A DNA stretch of 64,000 nucleotides from Nipponacmea schrenckii. Lineage: Eukaryota; Mollusca; Gastropoda; Lottiidae. Both the position numbers and the translations under genes were made by a program. Each line of letters starts with the position of its first letter. The first letter of the stretch is position 1. The stretch spans positions 24,619,476 to 24,683,475 of the forward strand of contig JAUJPP010000012.1 of NCBI GenBank assembly GCA_030562195.1. The letters run 5' to 3'. Below are positions 20,628 through 32,700 of this stretch, piece by piece. The notes below the pieces were generated by a model. That model was not told where the DNA came from. It did not search any database and saw only the letters and a program-made list of their open reading frames with translations.

Positions 20628-23600
20628 CTAGTACCTGACGAGAAAACCCCTCCCCCCGTCAACATTCACTCTACCTGGTTGTTTCTGGTGATTGATGTCT
20701 CTCTGAACAGTTTCTATGTCACGTTTTGTTAACCCCTGACTGTCGACTAGTTTAATTTGCCCTTTTCCTTCGATTAAGATAATAGGCCTATTCCTTCATC
20801 ATTTATAAATTATACGAGCATACATACAGATAAACTATAGTTTTAAGAATATCAAAGATTTTATTAATCCGTGACCAATTATCATTGAGGTATCCAATAC
20901 CTCATCTTCTATCACCCCCCCTCCCCCACACACACTCTCACCTTAAAGTTTAAAACGACAAAAAGTCCTAAAATTAGTTATTAACTACGCACCTTAAAGT
21001 ATAAAAAAAGACCTACCCCTGTATTTTGGTATCATATTGGGCTAAGGACAGGACAAACCCTCCCCCCTCGCACCACCTAACTTTAAGTTTAAAAAAAACT
21101 ACATAAATAACGCCAGCCCCTGTATATCAGTATCATGACGGGCACAGGGACCAATTTGGCTTTTATGGTGAAAATTCTCCAAAATAAAGTTTAAAAAAAT
21201 GATTTGGTGAGGGGGGTCTTTAACGGGGCGATATCACATCTCTATCGAGTTCGATGAACGGGTTAGGTCATGCAAATAGAGCGGTGTAAGATGGTGATGA
21301 GAACATAGTCTCATAAAAGCACTGGCCTAGGTCACAAAGTAAAGATTTATGATAAAACAAGGTGCAAGTTAAAGGTTAGGATAATTAGATGCGTTCGTTA
21401 TGGATGTCTAAGCGGTGTGGCGATGGGCGTTTTTCACCTACCGTCAATGTAAATTGAAAGTAGGAATGTAATAACGCAGTGTTACTATCTTAAGGAATTC
21501 GTGAGAGAAATTTCTACGTATTTCAAATTTCAGGTCATGATATTAAGCGATCAGGGAGATTCTAGAAGTGATGTCACTAATCAAACAGTGTCACATAGGG
21601 GAATCTCATGTCCGGGTTCTAAAAGTGGCATGGAATGGAGTATTACGTCTAACTGTTCCATCGTGTTCTTGATGACAGAGCTGCCATCCTGTAGACACGT
21701 TTGATGAGGCGTAAATGTCTAAACTTTAGACCTAAATTAAAAGTTTCTTTGTTTATTAGTATTTCTAGTTGTTTATTTTCTAGTTGTACTTGGACCTTGT
21801 CAAATTTACATTTTTTATGTATGGAGCTTTCAAATCTGTGCTCTTTTGTACTTTTGACAGTCTTTATTAGCCCATAAGGTGCAGAAGAGTAGGACGTAAA
21901 ACTCCATTCCATTTTGTACTTTTGAGAGATTGGACTTTTGATTACTGTTCATGGACCTAGAGGAAGTTGTGGCCCCTGTTTTCAGTGTTGATTGGCGATA
22001 ACAACCACAGGGTCCCCCTGCTGGTCTAGGTTTAAATTTACTGCTGTTTAGGGGTATTAATTAAGAGAAGCAGGAGGGGGGGGGGGGGGGTGGTTAGTGT
22101 TTTCATGTTCCCTCTGTAATAAAATTCCATAATATTATTGAATTCACCAATAATAATTCCACCAAATTGAACATGTTTCAGTACGTTATATATTATGTAT
22201 TTCTTCTGCAATCCTTAATTTTAGTGCAAACTCTTGTTAACTGTAGGTTTGTTGAGATTTTAAACCCAGGCGTTTTGAGACCTTGAATAAACTGCTAAAT
22301 TATATTACATCTGTTGGATTTAGTCATCTTGCAGGTTAATTAGTGCATGTGGGGGCCGACTAAGTTTTGAAGAGTACACGTCAGTTTTGGCGTCACGTGA
22401 CTTTATATAATACTATACTTCATAATTTATGACAAAAAGTAACAGACCTAATTCTAACTACGAAAACCACTTAATCCCTATCCGTATAAAAGTCGCGATT
22501 ATCATACCAGAAACAATTTAGATGTTTTTAAAACATGAAAATTTACGAGGGCTTGTGACACAAGGCGAACGTTTATTATTCGTCAACCGATTTACTAATG
22601 TTTTTGTGATATATTTCCATTGTGTCGATGATCTATCTGATAGTCCACTTTTGAATTTTTTGTTTTTGCCACAAATGTATGAAATTAATGGCACAGTTCC
22701 TCGCTTTTCTTTTAAATCGAAAGAGGTAAGAAGTAAGCTATAAAAAAAAAAAATACCCAAAAAAAAACATTTGACGGTACGTGCAAATTGTAAGCCTACA
22801 ATAGTTACGTACGTCCAACGTATTTAGGACGCTGGTAAATGAATAACTGCACTTTTGCTAATAACCTCGAAAAATTAATAACTTTGTCGAGAAATGCAAT
22901 AAAACTTCACAGTGCAAAGACATTAAACACTAGCTCGCTTTAATACGTCTTTTACGACTCGTTTATTATATGTTTAGATTTGTTTTGCTATTTAGTGCAA
23001 ATGATATGCAAATTTATGCATATATTTCGTTATGAACCTGATATTAATAAATGATTAATCAATAAGATGAAAAACTAATCTTGATCTTTTGGTGACTCGC
23101 GAATCACGAAGGAACTGGCCGTGGTGTTTGATTGTAGTTTATTATTACTTAGTAATAGTTTTCAACTTGACGACTATTTCTACAATTATGATGTAGGTAA
23201 GGAGTTAGTGCCCTTGATACGTCATATTATTAAAATTTGGCAAACATAAAACGTGATCGATCACAACTTATCAAAATGAATAAATCAATTTTTTTATGGA
23301 AAATATAAAATGTATGCCAAGCACTGCCAAAAGTTTGAAATTAATATTAATGTAGGTTTTGATTTACAGATGTCAGTTTTTGACAGAAGTATGTCCGTGC
23401 TATGATTTGCCATCTGTACTAATCTCTTCTAGTCGACATTTTTACTAGAGGTTCGTGATCTGCGTTCATGATTCTATAAACTCCTCCCTTTATTTCGGAA
23501 TATTAATACGTAGTTACTTTGCACAATCAGGGCGAATACTATATCTGAAGGGGGGAGGAGATATTTTTGAGGAGAGAGGGGGTAGGGGAGTTCTTATCTC

Positions 23601-23809
23601 AATACATATATATTACAATAGGACTATTTTCTTACAATTTGCACCTGTTGTGCTCTACTTATTTTTGTCACGGAAGTTGATGTTATTGAGATGCGTTTAA
23701 AGAGACAAAGGCGTTCTCAAGGGTGGCGTTAAAACTCAGAGGCGTTCCTTGATATTATAAATGTTAACTGGAATATAACAGACAACTTGGATAAGTAGAA
23801 TGTAGAGTG

Positions 23810-24013
23810 GATTACGTCATGGAGCAGTTACGTTAGATAGCGTCGCTATAGTAGTGAAACAACGTCATTGTTGCTGTAGGCCTACCATAACGTCATAATC
23901 TTGGGTCATAATGTTTTAGGCACGCCATTGTTGGGAGATAACGTCATCATATTTTTGAGATGACGTCATTCAATAACGTCATTTTAAAATGACGTCGTCA
24001 TTGGATAACGTCA
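23810..24013. promoter_or_regulatory. Cluster of CRE/ATF-like ACGTCA motifs
   Basis: At least eight ACGTCA or GACGTC motifs in about 200 bp, including one perfect TGACGTCA (near 23960) and several ATAACGTCAT. Spacing is irregular, so it is either a degenerate short tandem repeat or a binding-site cluster. Confidence 0.45.
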
Positions 24014-25854
24014 AAGCATGGCTAGAAGGCGTCGCTGAACTTTGAAGAAGAATCAATTCTAGAGTTTTATATATATCATGGAGAGATTCCGAATTGCCCG
24101 TGCCAGGTGGTAACTGAGGAGATATTGAGGTTGATGCTGATGATGTTATTAGTAAGTTCTCTGTTACAGCTGTATATAACAAACCAACCAGGTGTATAGA
24201 CTATAAAACTCATCATCTAACAACATCTCACTTGTCAACATCAAAATATGTGTTTAAACAAGTTTTAAATTTAAATAACAAGTCGTTAATCATTCCACGT
24301 CCTTCGTCACGACTGAGTTGTCGTTCCTGGAGTATTGTTGTTTTTGTTTGAATGAAGTTGAAGTTGAGGGTGGGTCGAGGTAATTCTGTTCGTTGGGGAA
24401 TCTCTGAGGTATATACGGTCTGTAGCATTTGGGGTCCCATCTTAACGTCAACATGCTCCACGCCCTCTCCGAAGCTCCGACCTGTATCACTAACAAAGGG
24501 AAAATCATGGTATCTCCATTATGAAAACCCAGCGACATAATTATTTCAAGTTGAAAAAATATATTTTACAGTAGTAAGATTGATGGATTGACATTGTCCA
24601 AAACACGAGGAGATGTCGTAAAAAGTTTGTACCAAACAAAATTTCACCCTGGCGTTTTGGAGTTTTAATGTGATGGAGTTTTACGCTACACATAATGGAA
24701 TTAAGAATGACTGAATTGCTACAAAGTGTTTTGTTAATTGTAAAGTTCGTGACGTTTAGTCATCTCCAAATATAGGACGTAAAACTCCATTTATTATTAT
24801 ACATAAGCATTATAAAGTAACCCCCCAAAAATGTCGCTGGATACAAATGCACCAGCGTTGTTCAAAATAATCTTGACCACAAATTGTTTATGTATGTCTA
24901 TTTGATTAAATAATTAATTAATGAAAGCGTGAAATATCTAATGTATTAAACTAAAGAATCGTGTAGATGTTTGTAAACAAGCCAGTGGAATTTCGGTAAT
25001 CTCTCTTATTACTAACAAGTCCACTTGTCTTGGTCAGGGCGCCCTGTACCCTGGGGCCAGATTTACCATCTTTTAAACTTGTTCCACCTAGGTTAAACCT
25101 TTTAATTGGTTTGTGTTGGTGCAAATTATTTAGTCATTAAAAGAATTTTAAAGAAGTTTTCTGTGTATCGAGGACACTGATAACATCAATTTTTCAGTCT
25201 CAGCTTGTTATTTGTATTAGGTACACTGATATCATCAATTTACACCATTTTAATTTTCAACCAGACATCCGTTGTTACTATAAGAACTCTAACTGAAATA
25301 TTCAAACCGGGTTTGAATGCTTTTCTAGTATCCTTACAAGGATGAACGTCGGTTTGTAAGTTTGTAGTGAACAGACAGCGCTTACGTATTTAGGAAAAAG
25401 AAGTGTTCCTAAAAATTTCGTTGGTTTGTGAGTTTGTAGTAAGCAGACACCGCGACGTACAGTGACCATCACGTCAAGTCGTACTGACCGACATCTTGAT
25501 CTCAGTTGGTCAGTTGAACAGACGATAATCTAAGTCATTTGTCGTCTGTCATTTTTTGTCCCAATTTACGACTCTTTAATTCAATACCTGACATCTCCCT
25601 GACTTGTTTGGAATAAATCAAACGATGAAAAAACACGATTTTGGAGAAAATACGTAAGAGATTACTTATCCTGATCATGATCTTGTCACGTGTGCCGTCA
25701 TTTTTCATGAATTTTGGATGTAAGAATTTTTTTGACATGTAATGGTATCCCCAGGTGTTTTTCTGAGAAGCTGGTTGTTTTGAAAATATTCCACTTCTGT
25801 GACCTTTGCTTTCAAATGAAACGTAAGAGAATACCTTTAAACATTAGGGGAAAA

Positions 25855-26070
25855 AACGTCAAGTCGTTCGGATGGGACATTAAACCGAGGCCACGTGTGC
25901 TGCAGGTTGTGCCCGTTAAAGATCATTCTACAGTTTGAAATCATAGGGTAGACAATTTCCACTGTCCTGGCAAAATGTCCCTCATTGCACACTGCATGGC
26001 GTTACCCGTCTTCATTAACCCATTAGGTGCAGAAGAGTAGGGCGTAAAACTCCATCAATTCCATTTTTAT
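25855..26070 (+). repeat. SINE body and tail, 5-prime truncated
   Basis: Starts with GTCGTTCGGATGGGACATTAA and ends with AGTAGGGCGTAAAACTCCAT, matching the body and tail of the full element at 41098-41465. Confidence 0.85.
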
Positions 26071-26701
26071 TTCTAACCAATTTGGAAATTGAACTTTACT
26101 TGATTGCTCACTTCCTGGGGTGGCCTTAAATTAGCCTACTTATTGAGGGGTAGAAAATAATGACGCAAAACTCCGAAGTGGATACATACTTCTGTGGTCA
26201 AAATGGTGTCCAAATATATAAATAGAATATCAGCCACCCGAATGTGGGGAAATCCGTCAAAATAAAAGAAAAATATAAAGTGTTATATAATCATATATGT
26301 CTGTAAAGTTGTCATTTTGAGAATATATCGTTTTGTCGCCGAGTTCTCTTTCTCTAAATTGGGTTGAAAGTTTGAAACTAAGACAGTTTAATGTTAAAAC
26401 TAGATAAATTCCGTACACTTGGGTATTTATTTGAGTTGAGTTAAAAAAAACTAGGTCTAATCTATGATTGATCGTCGCCGTCTCGGATTGTTCTTTCATC
26501 TATCTAAGAGTTGAGGAACTAGGTCAGTTATCACTGTAACCCCGTCTTTTAAACTGTACGTGGATTAGTTCATAAAGGTAGATCAAGTAATGCATGACTG
26601 TTTTTCAAGTTTATCGTGTACTACCTTGTGGAATTCACATTGACGAGAGCTTTTGCATTTTGGAAAAGTAATTAATGCCCGTACAGCCTATTCTATCTCA
26701 A

Positions 26702-26985
26702 TCAGATGGATGAGTTGATTTATATTTAGGTAAAACAGGTAACATGGTTGGTCTATTCCATTTTAGTCAGATGGATGAGTTGATTTATATTTAGGTAAAA
26801 CAGGTAACATGGTTGGCCTATTCCATTTTAGTCAGATGGATGAGTTGATTTATATTTAGGTAAAACAGGTAACATGGTTGGCCTATTCCATTTTAGTCAG
26901 ATGGATGAGTTGATTTATATTTAGGTAAAACAGGTAACATGGTTGGCCTATTCCATTTAGTCAGATGGATGAGTGATTTATTTAT
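26702..26985 (+). repeat. 65-bp tandem repeat, four copies plus a partial fifth
   Basis: Starts at 26702, 26767, 26832 and 26897, then a degenerate copy at 26961. Units are almost identical and carry TCAGATGGATGAGTTGATT and AACAGGTAACATGG. Confidence 0.95.
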
Positions 26986-29087
26986 ACATGTATGTAGGGG
27001 GAAGTAGGTATTGCACAGTGTGGCCTATTTTATTTGATAAAACTGTTGTCTAGGCACGATGAAATATTTGCCAGGAAGACTTTTTATTAGGTGTCCCATA
27101 TCTGTTTGAATTATTAGGCAAGGTGAAGTGTAAATAAGGTAAATAATTATATATGGGGCTGTATGTAATTATAAATATAGAATGATATATTAAAGATGTT
27201 CTCTTTTAAAATTGCAGTTCCTCCCAACTTTATAAATTATATTTCCGTACCCAAGTTTTTTGGTCCATCCACAATGGCTCGTAAACACTCTAGAAGGCAG
27301 AATTCTTCACTGACTTAAATTAAACTTGGCAAAAGTGTTTGTAGTTAACAAAGGATGAACCTATTGAAAATGAAGAACATTGAAAGATATTTGATATGAG
27401 TTATTGCCCTTGTTCTTGAATTCTTCGTGGACAGGATAGAGAGCTGGTTTGTAGATGGAATTTAACTTAACTTAGTGTGAGTGTTTGTAATAACCCAAAG
27501 ATGAACCCTATTGAAAATCAGACAAATCGAAAATATTTAATATCAGTTATTTCCCTTGTTCTTGTTAACCTGTTTAATTTATAGTTTTACTGAAACTTGT
27601 TTCAATTATTTATTTTTATCCTAAGATAAACCCTTTGGAAAATAAAAAAAAATTTAAATAAAAGAAGCAGTAAAATTAAAGCCTGAGTTATTGCCCTTGT
27701 TCATTGAAATGTATTCAAAGGTTGTTATTTTTATAGTTGTGAGTGTTGCCAATAGTAATATTATTTCATATTTAATTATTTTAACCTGTGTTTACTTTAA
27801 TATTGTATTTTAAAAGTAGTTTAAAATTTGACACATAAACTCAGAAAAATGAGAAAATCTGTACAATTTGACAGTGATAAGTTTAATAAAAAATAACTGT
27901 GTAAAATAGGAGTTGATTTAAACTAAGATTTCATAGATTTCACCTGATAACAAGTAGGATTGTATTTAGATATAAAAGGCTGACTTAGAATTATTTGACT
28001 TTTAATGTCCAAATAAAATTTTCAAATTTTCTACCCACCTGAATAAAATTTATTCGGATTTTTCCGTCAACACTTTTTGCCACATTTGCACAAATATTGT
28101 AATAAAAATGAAGATTTTTTTAATATCTGAAGACAATTCCTTTTTATTTTTAAAAAATTTCCTTTATGACAAAGAATTTCTATTTTAAACAAACATTTAA
28201 GACAAAACAATTTTTGGGACATATTTGTACGTAATATTTTTAATATTTAATGTACGCAGGGATTACTTTTCTAATAAGAATATTTTAATTTTTTTACATA
28301 ATTTTCTCGTAAAAATTTGCAAATCATAAAAACAACAAGACAATATCACACTTTGTTTGTTGTAAATGCCACATAGATTTTGAAAGACCATAAAAAACCT
28401 CAAGTTTTTACCATATATATTTAATGAATGTTCCAGGTAAAATTTATAGTTGTTTTAAAATATTACTGTTATTTTTGACAGGCGACCAGGTTTGGTGGTT
28501 TATGGCTCTATTTTAACAAATGAACACCTTACATGTTACAACATGGGCAACGCCTTACTTGAATAATGTAATGTAAAAATAAATATTAAATAATAGATAA
28601 TAAATTAAGTTAGGGTTGTTGACTTGTTTTAACCAACTTTATTTTCTTGCAGTTCATATTTTCTTAAAGTTTATTGATCGAATCTTAAATAATATTTTTG
28701 GGTCGAAAGACATAAAGCTCGTTTATTAACACGTCAAATTTTTACATAACAAAATCTCACGTGACTTGGAGGTCATTATTAAAACAGGTTTGGCATAGTT
28801 TATATTATCTTTTAGTGTTGTTTTAGTAGCAATAATTCATTCTACTAACCTTGAAACAATTAAACTGAAGTCCTGTTTGTTACAGGCTGCATGTTAAATA
28901 TTGGTTGGTCAATGCTGTTATCAAAGGAAAATTTCCTCATTGCATACTACATGGAGTAGCTCTTCTCTAAATGCCAATAACTAAATATTTGTCCACTAAT
29001 GCTGTTATCAAAGAAAATGTCCCCTATTGCACACACTACAGCAGGAGCAGAAATTCAATTCATTTTGATATATATCATAAACCACAC

Positions 29088-29093
29088 TTTATT
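29088..29093 (-). terminator. Candidate poly(A) signal of the SLC27 gene
   Basis: AATAAA on the minus strand, about 605 bases after the stop codon. It is the first such hexamer found downstream on this strand. Confidence 0.4.
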
Positions 29094-29289
29094 TTGCTAA
29101 GAAAATAAGCTATTCACACAATTAATAAAAACACACAAGAAACACACACTCACGCATCCTCACACATTTCAAATATTTTGAAAAATATCTTGAAAAGCCA
29201 GTAATCCGAAAAAATGCCATTAATTAAAGAGGCATTTTGATTGAGATGTATAATAATAATAAATATATAGTCTTGAATAAATAGTCCCA

Positions 29290-29715
29290 ATAATGCTTGA
29301 ATATAATGAGTTGCTTGCTGAGAGGCATGTAGATAAAGTCTACATTCCCCAACAACCAGTAATCACAATGGTATAGTTATATCTGAGAGGATGTAGATAA
29401 AATATATATATATTCAACAAAAAGCAGTCGTTCACGAGGCTTGTTGATGGAGTCGACTGTGTAGTCTTGACCAACCAATAATCCCAATTGCATTTGAATA
29501 TAATCTGAGAGGCATGTAGATAGAGTCCATATGAAAATATATATATATTCAATGAAAAGCAGTTCGTTCACAAGGCTTGTTGATGGAGTCTACTGTGTAG
29601 TCTTGACCAACCAATAATCCCAATTGGACTTTAATATATTCTGAGAGGCATGTAGAGAGAGTCTATATGTATATAAGTAGTCCACAACAACCAGTAATCA
29701 CAGTCGTATTTTATG
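29290..29715 (-). repeat. Tandem repeat in the 3-prime UTR of SLC27, including its stop codon
   Basis: Two copies of a unit of about 125 bp (near 29390-29515 and 29515-29640) share GGCTTGTTGATGGAGTC and GTCTTGACCAACCAATAATC, with partial units on each side. The sequence around the stop, read on the plus strand as CAACAACCAGTAATCACA, recurs at about 29350-29367. Confidence 0.75.
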
Positions 29716-32700
29716 CGAGCAGATCCCTTGGTATACAGCCGGCGTAACTTGTTCATATTGCCCAGTTTTTGAATCGAAATAAAATATTTTATCTTTTACT
29801 TCTGGATTAAAACCCTCTTTCTTTAAATCTACTTTTTTTAATTTAAAGGTGCCTGGAATTAGAAAATAAACAAAGTGAAAATCAGAAAATATATTCTGAA
29901 GACAAGAATTTAAATAGGAAAGAGGTAGGGACAAACAAAAAGTAACAATGGCGGTGCAGGATCTGGTTTAGTCTTGGGATGTTTCTGAGTCAAAGTCTAA
30001 CAGCCTCCCCTTTCTGTCATGTTCAGTGTATTTACGACTGTGTATTATTCCATTTCTATTGTCCCTTCCCTGTTAGTTAATCCTAAAAACACAGGCTGAG
30101 GCATTTTAAATTTTAAAAGAACATGGTTGGATTTGACTTTTAGTCAACTTGATCCCGTATTAATTTGATCAATCAACAAACTTGATCCCTTTTTAATTTG
30201 ATCAATCAACAAACTTGATCCCTTATTGTCATCAAAACTGCTTTATTAATTTGATCAATCAACAAACTTGATCCCTTATTAATTTGATCAATCAACAAAC
30301 TTGATCCTTTTTAATTTGATCAATCAACAAACTTGATCCCTTATTAATTCAATCAACAATGTACGCAATTAGTGAAAAATATAGTGGCTTACCCGTCATA
30401 GAGACTGCTTTAGTTAATCGTAAAAACACAGGCCGAGCGTACGGTGGTAAAGATCGTTTTAATCCCTCCGCTATAACATTAATATCTACTGTATTATTTT
30501 CATCTACAATGGCTGCCATTCCTGCTCTACCCTCCATTCCTACAAAGAAAGTTGATAAGTTTCAATTTTTTAATGGCCTGAATGTGCCATGGTTAAATTA
30601 CAAAAGAAAGTAGTAGTTTTTTAGTTAAAAGTATTTCTAATTCGTCTAGTGACAAATCATCTGCCACAATACGACATAAAAGACACAATTGGTTCTGAAA
30701 GTCTACCTGAATTGGATCTTCACCTTTATGACCTTCTTAAGACAGTGGAATAGCACAGTTGGTAGCAAAATGAATTGTCGTCTGCTAGGCCAGCAGAATA
30801 GTTAAGTTTGTAACAAACTTGGCTTAAGGTCTGCTAAGCAATACATTGGGTTCTCAAAATTTGATGCCGGTCTCTATGGTTCTGCCTGACAGTTTTTGAC
30901 CCGTATGACCTACCTGGTATCTCCACACCGTAGCAGACGGCATCCTGTAATTTGACTATATTATGTATCACAGCCTCCACTTCAGATGTAGAAACATTTT
31001 CACCCCGCCAACGGAATGTATCGCCAGTCCTGTCTCGGAAATACATGTACCCATATTCATCCATAGACAAAACATCACCTGTAAAGAGTTATACAAAGGG
31101 AGGTAACTACAGTTTACTCATCTTCAAACCACAAATTTATCTTGTTAACACGAGGAAAACTGATTTTCCTTAATTAACTTATGGAGACAAGAATAGTGCA
31201 ATGTGCTTAACATTTGCCACCCCACCCCCTCTAGAACCCCAGGCTATAGACCTGGTAACACACACAGATGTGTTTAATGTGCCTTCCAAGACAATATAGG
31301 CTTACTCTTGCTATATAGGCCTACTTTTGTTAAGGGATGCCACCAGTTGTGTTTGTTTTCCCATCCGAACGAGTATAATTTCCCAACTAACCTGTCAGAA
31401 ATCCACTGTCTCCTTTCCTGTAAACATCATAAACTATTTTCTTCTGTGAGGCTGACTTATTAGCATACCCATCAAATTCTCTTAAAGGATTTCCTTTCAC
31501 TATTTTACCTACTAATTCTCCAGCCTCACCTGAAAGTAGAAAACTCTGATAGTTTAGTACTGCTTTTAACATTCTTACAATTCATCAGTCCAAATCATAT
31601 GACCCTCACTCCTCCAGCCCTATCCCTCTCTTACCACACCCTCTGCCACCCCTCTCACACCAACTCTACGGCCAAAGAGAATATAAAAAATTAAGTCATA
31701 ATTTTAAATCTAATGAACAAGTGGTTGCTGCTGATCTAGCCCTTACATTTTATCAAGTGTGTATTAAATGAAGCTCAGTGAATTCAGGGGACATAGAAAT
31801 TAGAATGTTTGAAAACACTGACCTGGTTTAGCAAAAATACAAAGACCGTTTCTGTCACGGAGAGGTTCTCCCGTCTGTTCGTTAACTCGTATTAACGTAA
31901 CTGGATACAAGAAAGGTAAAATACGAGTTAAAAAACCCACGGCTCCGACTTTATTCTCAAAATTTACTGAAATATACGAAGAAAACAGCTTTAATAACAA
32001 GGTACATAAAACACTTCTTTAATAACAAGGTAAAAACACACTTCTTTAATAACAAGGTACATAACACACTTCTTTAATAACAAGGTAATAACACACTTCT
32101 TTAATAACAAGGACATAACACACTTCTTTAATAACAAAGTACCTAACACACTTCTAAGACAGCTGATTAGGCATGACAATTGAGTGGAAGTCATTACATG
32201 ATGAGGGCATCATTTTCTTCTTAATTAGTTAGGTTTTGTTTATATTGTCACCCTTTGAAAGGCTTCACCTGTTAACTGTTAATTATCATCATGTGCTATA
32301 TATATTCCCTCTTCTCTGTTATTTTGTATCATTGCTTGATAAAGACGGGAGCATCTTATCGGAAATTATTTGATAAAGTAGTTGTTATCCATATAATTGT
32401 TTCCTGATGCATAACACACTTCTTTTATAACAAAGCACATAACACACTTCTTTAATAGCAAAGCACATTTTTAACAAGTTTTAACATCGTTTATGACCAA
32501 TTTATACCAAGTACTTACTAATGTTACAATTGCCCTCTGTAGCACCGTAAAACTCTCCCATAACCTCCACACCAAACCGTTGCTGAAATTCACGCCAGAT
32601 TTGAGGTCGAAGTCCGTTTCCGAACATCAGACGTACTTTATGATGTAGGTCTGTTTGTTTCTCCGGCTGGGCGAGTAAATAACGACAGATTTCTCCTATA

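Larger units (their letters stand above)
20629..29697. other. Nine kilobases without a confident gene
   Basis: I found no exon with convincing homology. It contains SINE pieces (21855-21915, 25855-26070, degenerate 28870-29065), homopolymer runs (poly-G near 22078, A-runs near 22742), a CRE-like cluster (23810-24013), a 65-bp tandem array (26702-26985) and an AT-rich stretch (27100-28850). Two stretches have weak coding-like signals: 22485-22743 plus and 23979-24538 minus; both are discussed in the findings. The 3-prime untranslated region of the SLC27 gene extends into its upper end. Confidence 0.6.

Noticed and set aside
31991..32194. Repetitive minus-strand frame LLLKKCV
   Set aside because: It is translation of a 26-bp minisatellite in an SLC27 intron.
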